Assembly: GCA_013115135.1 (NCBI GenBank)
Contig: JABANP010000906.1
Span: 1 to 12,617 of the forward strand
Direction of reading: 5' to 3'
Length of the DNA: 12,617 nucleotides
Source of the DNA: Perkinsus olseni
Taxonomy: Eukaryota; Perkinsozoa; Perkinsida; Perkinsidae
Every line of letters starts with the position of its first letter. The stretch's first letter is position 1. The notes beneath the pieces are model-generated. The model was not told where the DNA came from. It searched no databases and saw only the letters and a list, made by a program, of their open reading frames with translations. Both the position numbers and the translations under genes were made by a program. Below are positions 1 through 7,511 of the stretch, in pieces.

Positions 1-3
1 TTT

Positions 4-160
4 TGTTGGGCTCTACTAAATTGGTCTTTCCTTACAAAATCAAAATTGCTTTGGGGTTTTACTAATTTGGTCTGGGCTTTATTAAATTGCCTTGGGGTTT
101 TACCTAATTTGGCCTGGGCTTCTATTAAATTGCTCTGGGGGTTTTACTAAGTAGGTCTGG
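4..160. repeat. Degenerate tandem repeat, about 41-43 bp unit
   Basis: Three clear units start near 46, 87 and 130, with a more diverged one at 4-45. Each unit is itself two related half-units of about 20 bp, of the type TTGGGGTTTTACTAATTTGG followed by TCTGGGCTTTATTAAATTGC. The array is AT/T-rich with G runs and has no long open frame. The last unit runs straight into the open frame of the gene that follows: its AATTTGGTCTGG is changed to AAGTAGGTCTGG, which creates AG acceptor-like dinucleotides at 150-151 and 153-154. The array therefore probably lies in an intron of that gene. Confidence 0.8.
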
Positions 161-618
161 AAATGGTGTAGACGTATCTACTTTCCGCGCTGAGTGGGAT
201 GATTTTTCCTCCGCACTCCAGTACATACTTTTCACGCCTTCGAACAGCATTCTTTTCGAGAAGTGGTTCGGGTTGCAAAATTGGAATGGTCGAATGGTCC
301 TTGGAAAACTCCAAAAGCTCTGTACGGCAGTGAGAGGTGCCATGAAGGATCACTTCGGTAATCAAAGACAGATGTGCGAAGAGCACTACAGCGCCTTCGA
401 TGGAGCCCGCAAGGTTGCTGCGACGCGGGGATGGAAGTTCCCAGAAATTAGACCGGGTGTCAGAAAGGCAACCCCGCCTCAACTCGTATCTCAAACAACC
501 CTCGAGAATACCCGGTACGCTTGAAGATAAATTGAACGAATTGTTCCTGTTTATCAATTATGTGGCTGGTGAGCGCCTAGGAGAGATGTTTTCATGTAAT
601 GCGAGTGTTGATGTCTGA
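155..618 (+). CDS. 3' part of an unrecognised spliced gene (two exons)
   Basis: I do not recognise the family. From about 155 the plus strand is open and protein-like, with Trp/Phe/Lys-rich text such as EWDDFSSALQYILF and NWNGRMVLGKLQKL, as far as PEIRPG near 456. A second open stretch in another frame (KLNELFLFINYVAGERLGEM) ends at TGA 616-618. Joining 155-456 to 527-618 through a 70-nt GT-AG intron (457-526) keeps phase: a phase 1 donor, then an acceptor leaving two bases. The exon start at 155 follows an AG made inside the tandem repeat, so upstream exons probably lie left of the window. A long minus-strand frame (147-557) overlaps, but it reads less like protein and shows no start-site or splice support. 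The protein fragment is soluble-looking, mixed alpha-helical and without a signal peptide. Alternatively, the plus frame simply ends at the TGA at 522-524. Confidence 0.5.
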
Positions 619-852
619 AAGGCAATCTGGCTTCCAACTTGGAGGGAGCCAGATTGGAAGTCAAACTTGGAAGTTCCAAGTTCGGGGAGAATTGAGGAGA
701 GCTTCATGATTTATCTGTATATCATTTTAAATTATATGCAGATTTGAATGATTCATTTAGAAGAAGTATGATTAATGATTATTAATCATTATACTTGTAA
801 ATACGTACAAGAGGCCGCCGAAGAAATACACTATCTGACGGAATCTGTTTCA

Positions 853-873
853 AGAGACTCTCAGAGAGTCTCT
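853..873. repeat. Perfect palindrome, 10-bp arms, 1-nt centre
   Basis: AGAGACTCTC (853-862), centre A at 863, and its exact reverse complement (864-873). A second one, with 7-bp arms CTCTCTT and centre G at 925, follows at 918-932. Both fall in a 64-codon ATG frame (775-969), which makes that frame doubtful as a gene. Confidence 0.9.
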
Positions 874-1811
874 CTCTCGTGCTCACCAGACGAGCTCGGT
901 ATTGTCCTTAGGATAACCTCTCTTGAAGAGAGTGATATTCTATCAGCCATACGCACCCGAGTCGGATGATTCGACTGTCGTTTCGTCGAAAACCATAAGG
1001 ATGCTCTATAGGTGGCAGCACCTAGGTGCTCAGCGGTCAATGTCGCGCTAGGTTATGGTAACCCAGCGCGGCACCAGGCTGGGTACGGGTTCAAATGAAG
1101 TTGAGTCACTGGAATGATGAGCCGGACGGTCCGGCCCGGACCCATCTGACGCAAGCTCTTGGAGGTTTGGGGAAATTTTTGACAATCCAAGACATCGGAT
1201 TTGCAGTGGTAACGGCTTCGCGTCATTCCTTAGATCTGCGCACACCCTCTAATGTCGGAAGGAAATGCTCTCTTCGGAGGTTCGCTCGGTAACAGGGATG
1301 AGACACTTTCTCGCGATATTCCCGCGAACCTGCTACGGTTCCGAAAAGTATTCTCTCTCGCGAGAAGATAATATCGCGAGACCCATCCTTCTCGAGACCT
1401 GGGTGTAGGGGCTCGATACAAAGCCGAATTGAATCTCGAATTTGAAAGAATTCTCATTCACTTCGAACACTTCGAGAATTCTCATCTCTCTCGAATGAAG
1501 TTCATTGTGTGAGCGAAGGATTCCATGGGGTTCGATTTCTGCTGCAGATTCTGCAGGGCCTTCTGAAGAGCGTGCGTTGATCCAATCAATTTGATTGATG
1601 CACGTCATCATTTCCATGCTAGCGCATTTTCATGTTAATGGCATCATGCTAACATTATGCGACATTATGTCTTCTCACGGCTCGTGAGTCACGACCAAGA
1701 TGCATGTTGGGCGAAGATTTATTGATCGATCTGTTCGGGCCGTCAAATTGGACAGTCGTTCGCGCAAAGACTAATCAAGCATGACAAAAGCTTTGAAGAC
1801 CTTTGAATCTG

Positions 1812-1860
1812 TCCACGCTACATGGTCATCAGATTCAATCTGATGACCATGTAGCGTGGA
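1812..1860. repeat. Perfect palindrome, 24-bp arms, 1-nt centre
   Basis: The left arm is 1812-1835, beginning TCCACGCTACATGG. The centre is a single C at 1836. The right arm at 1837-1860 is the exact reverse complement, ending CCATGTAGCGTGGA. All 24 pairs match and the next pair out does not. Transcripts of either strand would fold into a long hairpin, and extruded DNA would form a cruciform. No flanking target-site duplication or known terminal repeat is evident, so I do not call it a transposable element. Confidence 0.95.
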
Positions 1861-2524
1861 GGGCGATTTCGTTCTCCTTGATATAGCCTCGTCGAACTGT
1901 CTCGAATCAAGACTAGCTCGAAGTTCGAGCCTCGAACCTCCGAGTTGATGTCCTATCGAGAATCTCAATGAGATTTCAACAGAAATCGAGTTGATCCGAT
2001 CAACCATGGATATGATTCGCAAGACGTGAACCGGAGGTTCCGTGATAAGAATCGATCGAAACATCAGTGGCCATCACGGAAACGAGAAACCTCTCCCGAC
2101 GTTCGAACCCGCGTCAATTTTTATCTCATTGACGATTGTCAATGGTCATTTTCAGTATGGACATCTTTATCTCATGTCTCACGGCATCAATCGTCGGTTG
2201 CCTCTCACCACTTCCTCATCACAAAGCACTCTTCGCTCCCCGTGTTCAAAGCACTACAGTAACAGAACTTCCGTTCCCAAACGGTTAGCATAGTACTCGC
2301 GAATGGGCCAGGACAGTGGCTCCACGTCCATATCGAAGTATCTCAACCGATGATTATGCTAGCACGGGCGATTCAGTCGACCACATTCGAGCTTCGAATT
2401 TCGAAGTGCTAAGCATGGTCTCCAAGACCAAATGGCTTCACCGTTCCCCGATGAAATGAAATTTTCAGTATGAAAACTGTTCCCTCGACCAGTTCGGAAG
2501 TTTCCGTAACGCGGGATTCAGTGT

Positions 2525-2547
2525 GGTACTACCTTGAAGGTAGTACC
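2525..2547. repeat. Perfect palindrome, 11-bp arms, 1-nt centre
   Basis: GGTACTACCTT (2525-2535), centre G at 2536, exact complement at 2537-2547. It is followed within 100 bp by two palindromes that share two bases, 2615-2629 and 2628-2642 (7-bp arms each, centres 2622 and 2635), and by an 8-bp-arm hairpin with a 5-nt loop at 2585-2605. Confidence 0.9.
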
Positions 2548-3317
2548 CTCCCATAGTTGCTCAGAAGGCTCAGCTGGTGCCATCTGCCACAGCTTATCTG
2601 TGGCAACGCGTAGCTAGCAAGTCTTGCTATTTCTTAGAAATATACACGAACATACGGATCGTAAGTTATGACGATGCGGCCTCAACCATTGAGCCCGTTG
2701 AGCAACGTTATTACGAGTTGAGCCTCAAAGGTATGGCGTAGTCGGGTGTGCGTACGGGATCCATGTTCTCCTGTATTCGTAGAACGTTGCGTGCAGGCGT
2801 CACCGTGGCATAGCCATAGCCCGAGTCTCTGATGAAACCACCTTGCTTTTGTATTGCTGTTGGTCAAAGGCAGCCAGTACTAAAGGCATTTGTGACAGGG
2901 ACTGGAGGCAAGAAGCTTAAACCTGAGCTTGCTCCGGAATTCCGTCTTTGAGTTCGACTTAAAGTGGAAAGTTTCCACTCGGCTCTTAGATCGAAAGTCC
3001 CACCTGCATATAGAGACAGCGTCCTCGACACTCTAGCAACACAGAGTCACCAGGTGACGACATGACGCACAGCACTCGTTATCTACATGCGGACAACGGA
3101 GAAAAATCAGGGACTCTCTTCTCATAGACTCTTGCGATAGGGTCGACCAGTGAAATACCATCGCGGCGATGGCATCGCCCGGCCCAGGCAAAACACGCGT
3201 GCAACCCAGTTACTGCTACTGTAGCACGCGAACACAACGAGTGTTGAAGGAGACAGACTCGTATCGTGTCACAACCATTACACAACTGATACCCACGAAC
3301 GATTATCCACAACAAAT

Positions 3318-3358
3318 CGCTGATCATTGATTACTCATTGAGTAATCAATGATCAGCG
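3318..3358. repeat. Perfect palindrome, 20-bp arms, 1-nt centre
   Basis: The left arm is 3318-3337 (CGCTGATCATTG...), the centre is T at 3338, and the right arm at 3339-3358 is its exact reverse complement. Same architecture as 1812-1860 but unrelated sequence, so the two are not copies of one repeat family. Confidence 0.95.
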
Positions 3359-3760
3359 CTGACAGGGCAGTAATATCAGAGTCTCTGACGAGGGGCAAGC
3401 CTGAAAAGTGCCATTAACGGAGCAAGGACTGAGGAGACCTACTATGGGCGTCGACTGCCATGGAGACAGGATGGGGACAGCGAAGACGAGGAGCCACTGG
3501 CGTGGCAGTGACGCTGTCACCAGCGTGACGGTGTTCTTACGCTCTGGGAAGCGGATTGAATTGTTCCTTCATATATCGAGCAGTGCATGGTACAGTTATC
3601 CACGTCTTCCTGCCCAAAGCGATCTTTTGAAAGGGCGCCGGTTTGCACACCGTTGTTGATTGGCATCGCTAATGAACAACGGCGTCTCACTGATGTAGGT
3701 CCACGCTGTTGCTGATTCAGTCTTCTCACAGTAAGAATGACGGCTAGTCCAGAGTGAGAC

Positions 3761-3776
3761 TAACTAACGGCCTCAG
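3761..3776 (+). promoter_or_regulatory. Candidate splice (possibly trans-splice) acceptor before the 3806 gene
   Basis: A doubled branch-point-like CTAACTAAC sits a few bases upstream of CCTCAG, whose AG is at 3775-3776, 29 nt before the ATG at 3806. In perkinsids and dinoflagellates, mRNAs receive a spliced leader at such sites (established for those lineages). That it happens here is inference, because no leader sequence is visible and the organism is not proven. Confidence 0.35.
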
Positions 3777-3805
3777 GAGTCTTGTTGATAGATCATCAAC
3801 CTCCA

Positions 3806-4570
3806 ATGATGAACTTCGTCTCGACTTGGCTGATAGCCGCTCACACTCTGGTTATCACGTTGGCCCAACATGCCGGAAAGTATACCATCAACCTTGGGCC
3901 CTTCGACATATCCTATGACGTGAACGAGGAACAAGAAGTTGTATTCATTCTCTCCTCGAACCGCCCAGGTCTGCCCAACTACAACAACTACGGGCCCTAC
4001 CCTCTGAGAGAGAGTGGGCCTTCTACTTATGTCGTTGACTTCAAGGGTGCTAGGTACGATGCCTTTGCTTGGTACTACACTCTCCAGGCTTATTTGGTGG
4101 CATCAAAGTTAGTCGACCCCGATACTATGCCCCCACTAGCTGGTATCCAGACAGGGGATTTGATCACCATAGTTTACCAGGACGAGTACACTTTCACTAC
4201 CATGCTGCGAGACGAGGAGATGGGTGTTGAACTAGTGTCGCGCCCGATGAAGGATAGTACGTATGTGTACAAGGCGCCTGGGAATCCTCCATCTCTGGAA
4301 ATATGGTACTCCGCATTCTCTGACCCTGTGAGAATATGGTTCGCTTGTAATGGAGTTTACACTAACAACATCGCCATCAATTACTACCGAGACACTGACT
4401 TGCCCTACGAGCCCTATGTCGTGAAGCCGTCGTATAAACCTGACATGGTGGAACTACTCAAACAGGCTAGACAGGTCTGCCCAGGGGAACGTGTGGATGA
4501 CTCCGACCTAGGGCAAGTAGTCGCCGCCACCGATAAAAACGATATATTTGACATTCGCTGGTGCTACTAG
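3806..4570 (+). CDS. Secreted orphan protein, 254 aa, intronless
   Basis: The start is placed at the tandem ATG ATG at 3806/3809. The frame is open slightly further upstream but has no earlier ATG. Residues 1-21 form a classic signal peptide: a short N-region, then a hydrophobic core (WLIAAHTLVITLA), with likely cleavage near Gln21/His22. The mature protein begins with a beta-rich pattern, GKYTINLGPFDISYDVNEE, and then alternates hydrophobic and aromatic residues (many Tyr, Trp, Phe). A helical stretch follows near residues 220-230 (VELLKQARQVC) and the end is aromatic. There is no membrane segment after the signal peptide and few cysteines. I recognise no enzyme motif. It resembles in style the lineage-specific secreted proteins of perkinsids and shares an N-terminal pattern with the 12143-12601 gene, but this is a weak visual comparison. 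None of the short palindromes that crowd the flanks falls inside this frame. Stop TAG at 4568-4570. Confidence 0.85.
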   Translation: MMNFVSTWLIAAHTLVITLAQHAGKYTINLGPFDISYDVNEEQEVVFILSSNRPGLPNYNNYGPYPLRESGPSTYVVDFKGARYDAFAWYYTLQAYLVASKLVDPDTMPPLAGIQTGDLITIVYQDEYTFTTMLRDEEMGVELVSRPMKDSTYVYKAPGNPPSLEIWYSAFSDPVRIWFACNGVYTNNIAINYYRDTDLPYEPYVVKPSYKPDMVELLKQARQVCPGERVDDSDLGQVVAATDKNDIFDIRWCY

Positions 4571-4734
4571 AACTCTCACAAAGTTTTAATGTGGTAGAAA
4601 TTCTACCGTAGAATGAGGTAGCTGAACATCAGCGGTTGATCTTCTCTTCACTATTTGCACTTATTTAAAATAAGTTATTTTCAATAAAATAAGTTATTTA
4701 GTATACTCATTGGCTGATTTTTTGAGACAATGGC

Positions 4735-4899
4735 ATGACTGAGGAACTACAAGATTTATTTCAGGCTTTTATGCTGTTACCCCAATCGTGGGACCGAGAG
4801 TATAGTTCGTGTCGCTCAAAATTTAGCTATCCCGATATTTGGAGTACTAAAAATATCATATTCAGGAGGTCCTCAGGACCCGGTCCCGATCTTTCGTGA
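4735..4899 (+). CDS. Possible small ORF, 54 aa, unrecognised
   Basis: ATG 4735 opens a 54-codon frame beginning MTEELQDLFQAFMLLPQSWD and ending with TGA 4897-4899. The text is protein-like: acidic amphipathic N-terminus, then Trp/Tyr/Ser-rich, then a basic C-terminus. There is no signal peptide, no recognised domain, no visible splice partner and no neighbour linking it to a function. A 6-bp-arm palindrome (4868-4880) lies in its last codons. It may be a remnant exon or chance. Confidence 0.22.
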   Translation: MTEELQDLFQAFMLLPQSWDREYSSCRSKFSYPDIWSTKNIIFRRSSGPGPDLS

Positions 4900-5663
4900 T
4901 TTCTCCGCTACCGCTTCTTCTGGAGACTGCTTAAATGAGCGAGAGCCGCGTTGAGTTGCATGGGGGCCCCATTAGGGGCGTACCGTCGGCGACCGCTCCT
5001 ACTGGGAGTCTCGCAGTCAGACTAGCGAGACAGAGTATAGTCACAGAGAGTCGTGTCGGAACGTGCTTCGAGTTTAACGAACTTGCATTCTTGAGGCGAG
5101 CTCCCGCTGAGGGAGATTTCCGCCTTCTGGCAGAAGTACCCGGAGACGTACTCCGGCCCGGCGGTTCCGGCCTGGCCTCGGACCGAGGCCCTAGGACCTC
5201 TTAGAGGTCACCTCTACCTGGTAGATGTCAATGGCATCATGGCATCCACTAGATGATTCTCTACATCTTATGTGGTGCCAAGAGACTCTGTTTCTGGCAG
5301 CAGAGAAGGTGTTGCTTCTGTCTGCCTGGCAACTGGGAGGGGTTTCTCGTTCCCCTCGTGAACCCCAGGTCATGCATGAACCACGGTGGTTCACGCACGA
5401 AGCATGGTAGAGTAGCCTTGAGGTACCTGATGAAACCCATTCGGTATGAATCATACCGTATGACTGCTAGTCAGTGATTGGTAATCATCTCGTTCCGTGA
5501 AGAGTTCCTTCGGTGGTCTATGCCGATTGTGGGCGGCAACGACGACGGGCGACGAAGTGGTTGGGCAAGACGGGATGAAGTGATGCCCGGCGATCGTAAG
5601 TAGCCTGCTAAGCAGGCTCGAAGCGTCAACTTGAAGCAGGGCTTTATCTAGCACGCACTCACG

Positions 5664-5708
5664 CTGAGTACCCTAAGGGTACTCAGAGAAGGGTACTACC
5701 CTTCTCTG
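5664..5708. repeat. Two overlapping perfect palindromes (11-bp and 12-bp arms)
   Basis: The first has CTGAGTACCCT at 5664-5674, centre A at 5675, exact complement at 5676-5686. The second starts on the last three bases of the first: CAGAGAAGGGTA at 5684-5695, centre C at 5696, exact complement at 5697-5708. The core GGGTACT recurs in both, so the second may have been built from the first by a fold-back copying event (inference). Confidence 0.95.
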
Positions 5709-5872
5709 GGATGACACTCGGGATCCTTCAACTACGTCGAAAACTTTCACTCAAAATCTCTATTTGACGACTGATAAGCAAAAATTATGTGTACTTTACT
5801 GTAGTAGGTTCGCCCCAGAGGTGCACGGGTTTTACTTCGCGCACCTAGGTGACCCAGGCTAGGTCACCATCG

Positions 5873-6002
5873 GATTTCTGAAACCCGGGCTCAAAAAGCG
5901 CACCGAGATGGTGCGTCGCGTGCATCTAGATAAACCCGATTTCTGAAACCCGGTCTCAAAAAGCGCACCGAGATAGGTGCGTCACGTGCATCTAGATAAG
6001 CC
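5873..6002. repeat. 65-bp tandem duplication with an internal hairpin
   Basis: Two near-identical units start at 5873 and 5938, each running from GATTTCTGAAACCCGG through CTCAAAAAGCGCACCGAGAT to GTGCATCTAGATAA. A third begins as GATT at about 6004 and then breaks off. Each unit contains CGCACC and GGTGCG as a 6-bp stem around GAGAT (GAGATA in unit 2). Just upstream, GGTGACC and GGTCACC (5848-5868) form another inverted pair. No coding frame runs through. Confidence 0.9.
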
Positions 6003-6809
6003 CGATTCAGAAGCTAAAATTGTGGACCTCGACATCTGCTTCGACGCCGTCTCTACGTCTAATCTCCCCCTACAAGTTCTCAATACCCGCTTATAATCAC
6101 TTTCATCACAAAAAACGATTCAGCGCCGAAATTTCGGTTCAAAATCCTCCACCCACTTTCAGCCTTCATCCGTCATTTCAGTAGGTTTAGTATCTAAACG
6201 CAACATATAGATAACTCATTCACGTGACTCACGGGACGTGAGGAAACCCCATTGAGGATCCTCTTGTTGTTAGTCCAGCACACTCATACTCTGCGGCACT
6301 GAGTCTGTGCGGTCGAGCGCAGTGTGCGGAGACCTGTTAACTATTTTGATTTATCCATCTCTTCAAGAGATGAGATTCAAGAGATTCTCTTGTAACGAGA
6401 ATATTCTCTCATAGAAGATTCGCGTTACCATTAAATTGATCACTTATCATCAGATTACTAAATCCTCCGCATTTGAGTTATAGTAGTTACTATATTGTCT
6501 GCGCTGTCGCATTGAACTTGATAGTCATGTTGGTAAGGACTCGTAGTTTAGGAAGTCCTGAGATCCAGCGGAGTCGTTGGAGTCGTCGTTCTTCAAGACG
6601 GCTTGAAGCCGGTGATGTATCAACAGGCATAGATGCTTCAACTGAGAACGGTGATACTTGGGATACGGCGTACGCGGGGGCATCACGGGTCGACACGAAA
6701 TACATGGAAGCCTAAAATTTTCGGGCTCAGAATTATTCTGACAGAATATAACTGCCTGGCAGCGAACCCACACCAAGTTGGTGTGCAGCCACGTACCCGT
6801 ACGACAACA
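6003..6809. other. Mostly non-coding; palindromes continue to 6785
   Basis: One-base-centre palindromes are at 6356-6372, 6378-6392, 6734-6748 and 6769-6785. An imperfect inverted pair (GTAACGAGAATATTCT with AGAAGATTCGCGTTAC) spans about 6392-6429. From 6440 to 6715 the plus strand is open and reads passably near its end (EAGDVSTGIDASTENGDTWD), but there is no ATG before 6527. A minus-strand frame (6490-6705) overlaps. I cannot choose between a terminal exon and chance. Confidence 0.4.
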
Positions 6810-6841
6810 CCATCAATTCAATTCAATTCAATTCAATTCAA
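6810..6841 (-). repeat. (AATTC)n pentanucleotide repeat ending in AATAAAG on minus
   Basis: Five to six copies of AATTC in a row on plus, directly followed by AAACTTTATTG. Read on the minus strand this is CAATAAAGTTTGAATTGAATTG..., a polyadenylation-like signal followed by a short tandem repeat tail. Several non-LTR retrotransposon clades end with short tandem repeats of this kind instead of poly(A) (established knowledge). Confidence 0.75.
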
Positions 6842-7230
6842 ACTTTATTGCCTGGGCATTACAAGCTCGAAGCTTATCGCCCATCACACGACCCGCGCAA
6901 GCGGATCCCGATATGGTTAGACCCAACCATAGAGCCTTGAAACAACAGAGGTTAATGAATCTCTCATCATCAGCTCGGAGGCTCTTGAGAGGAACTTCGT
7001 CACAACTACGTCGTGCAGCCAGGGAAGGCGAGGAGGGAGGCATGCCACACTGGGCAGCCTATTAGGCATGAGGGAGAAAGAAGGTGAAAAGAGGATTAAG
7101 TAGTCCCAGGACCAACAACTGCGATTGCGGAAACCCAGATGATTAGATGGTGAAAATTTGTGTAGAAAGGGAGGGCCCAACCAATACCGAGTCACCAGCA
7201 AGGGGGACGTATGGGTATGGCAGGTTCGAT
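6810..7230 (-). mobile_element. Possible 3' end of a non-LTR retrotransposon (LINE)
   Basis: The call rests on the pentamer tail and AATAAAG motif at 6810-6850 on the minus strand. Upstream (higher coordinates) the minus strand is loosely open (6917-7300 and 6828-7043) but shows no reverse transcriptase or endonuclease motif I recognise, so only 3' UTR or a 5'-truncated stub could be present. I found no target-site duplication. The upstream limit is a guess. A plus-strand ATG frame (6913-7065, Arg/Ser-rich) lies across the same DNA and cannot be excluded. Confidence 0.35.
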
Positions 7231-7342
7231 CTCTACTTCGTACCGGGAAAACCCCGGCCACCCTCACGCGACGTTGACGCGTAGAGACCTGTGAGGGCAT
7301 CTATTCCCTGAAATTTCGTTCGACATCGTTTGGTGCTTTGAG

Positions 7343-7470
7343 TGCGCACGTCGGAAGCGCTCGCCCGAGTGATCGACATCATGCGCAGGATGGGATGCAT
7401 CGTCGAGACCCACGCTAGTAATCCCATTGTCGCATGCGAGCCGTTTACGGAGCATACCATCAGTGCTTGA
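7343..7470 (+). CDS. Possible terminal exon of an unrecognised gene
   Basis: After an AG at 7341-7342 the plus strand reads SEALARVIDIMRRMGCIVE and continues to TGA at 7468-7470, with mostly G or C at third positions. The text is strongly protein-like but short. There is no ATG-led upstream exon that I can define. A minus-strand ATG frame (7264-7494) overlaps completely and also reads passably, so the strand is uncertain. It ends 41 bp before the hydrolase start codon. Confidence 0.22.
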
Positions 7471-7511
7471 ACTGTAGTAAGCCCTAGTTTCCATTTTTGT
7501 TTTATCTTCTA

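Larger units (their letters stand above)
619..3776. other. Gene-poor stretch rich in single-nucleotide-spacer palindromes
   Basis: I find no convincing gene here. Several ATG frames of 60-97 codons exist on both strands (for example 775-969 plus, 1333-1617 minus, 1771-2064 minus), but they overlap perfect palindromes and one another, so I do not call them. What stands out is inverted repeats with a one-base centre: 664-682, 773-791, 853-873, 918-932, 1128-1142, 1583-1597, 1812-1860, 1916-1930, 1961-1975, 1990-2004, 2392-2406, 2525-2547, 2615-2629, 2628-2642, 2963-2979, 3158-3172 and 3318-3358 (arms 7 to 24 bp). Also present are 10-bp arms with a 14-nt loop just after the first gene (623-656), a 14-bp even palindrome at 1017-1030, and 12-bp arms 49 nt apart at 1309-1320 and 1370-1381. 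Confidence 0.7.
4571..5872. other. Gene-poor, palindrome-rich stretch with small doubtful ORFs
   Basis: One-base-centre palindromes lie at 4593-4607 (23 bp after the preceding stop), 4659-4675, 4667-4681, 5174-5190, 5195-5209, 5377-5393, 5442-5458, 5602-5618, 5664-5686 and 5684-5708. An AT-rich direct repeat (AAAATAAGTTATTT) occurs at 4667 and 4686. ATG frames at 4935-5204 and 5225-5410 read passably as protein but contain or abut the palindromes and have no further support, so I leave them uncalled. Confidence 0.6.

Noticed and set aside
147..557. 136-codon minus-strand ORF
   Set aside because: It overlaps the plus-strand exons that read more like protein and that join in phase across a GT-AG intron. 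No signal, motif or splice support on minus.
775..969. 64-codon plus ORF (MIINHYTCK...)
   Set aside because: Three perfect palindromes (773-791, 853-873, 918-932) make up much of it, and palindrome formation itself can keep a frame open. No domain or neighbour support.
1333..2064. Minus-strand ORFs of 94 and 97 codons
   Set aside because: They read passably, but the second contains the whole 49-bp palindrome and both lie in the palindrome field without splice or start evidence.
4935..5410. Plus ORFs of 89 and 61 codons and an opposing minus ORF of 87
   Set aside because: Overlapping alternatives with palindromes inside; no recognisable family, signal peptide or splice partner.
7217..7245. 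tRNA B-box-like GGTTCGATCTC
   Set aside because: The T stem does not pair and no anticodon arm or acceptor stem can be fitted on either strand.
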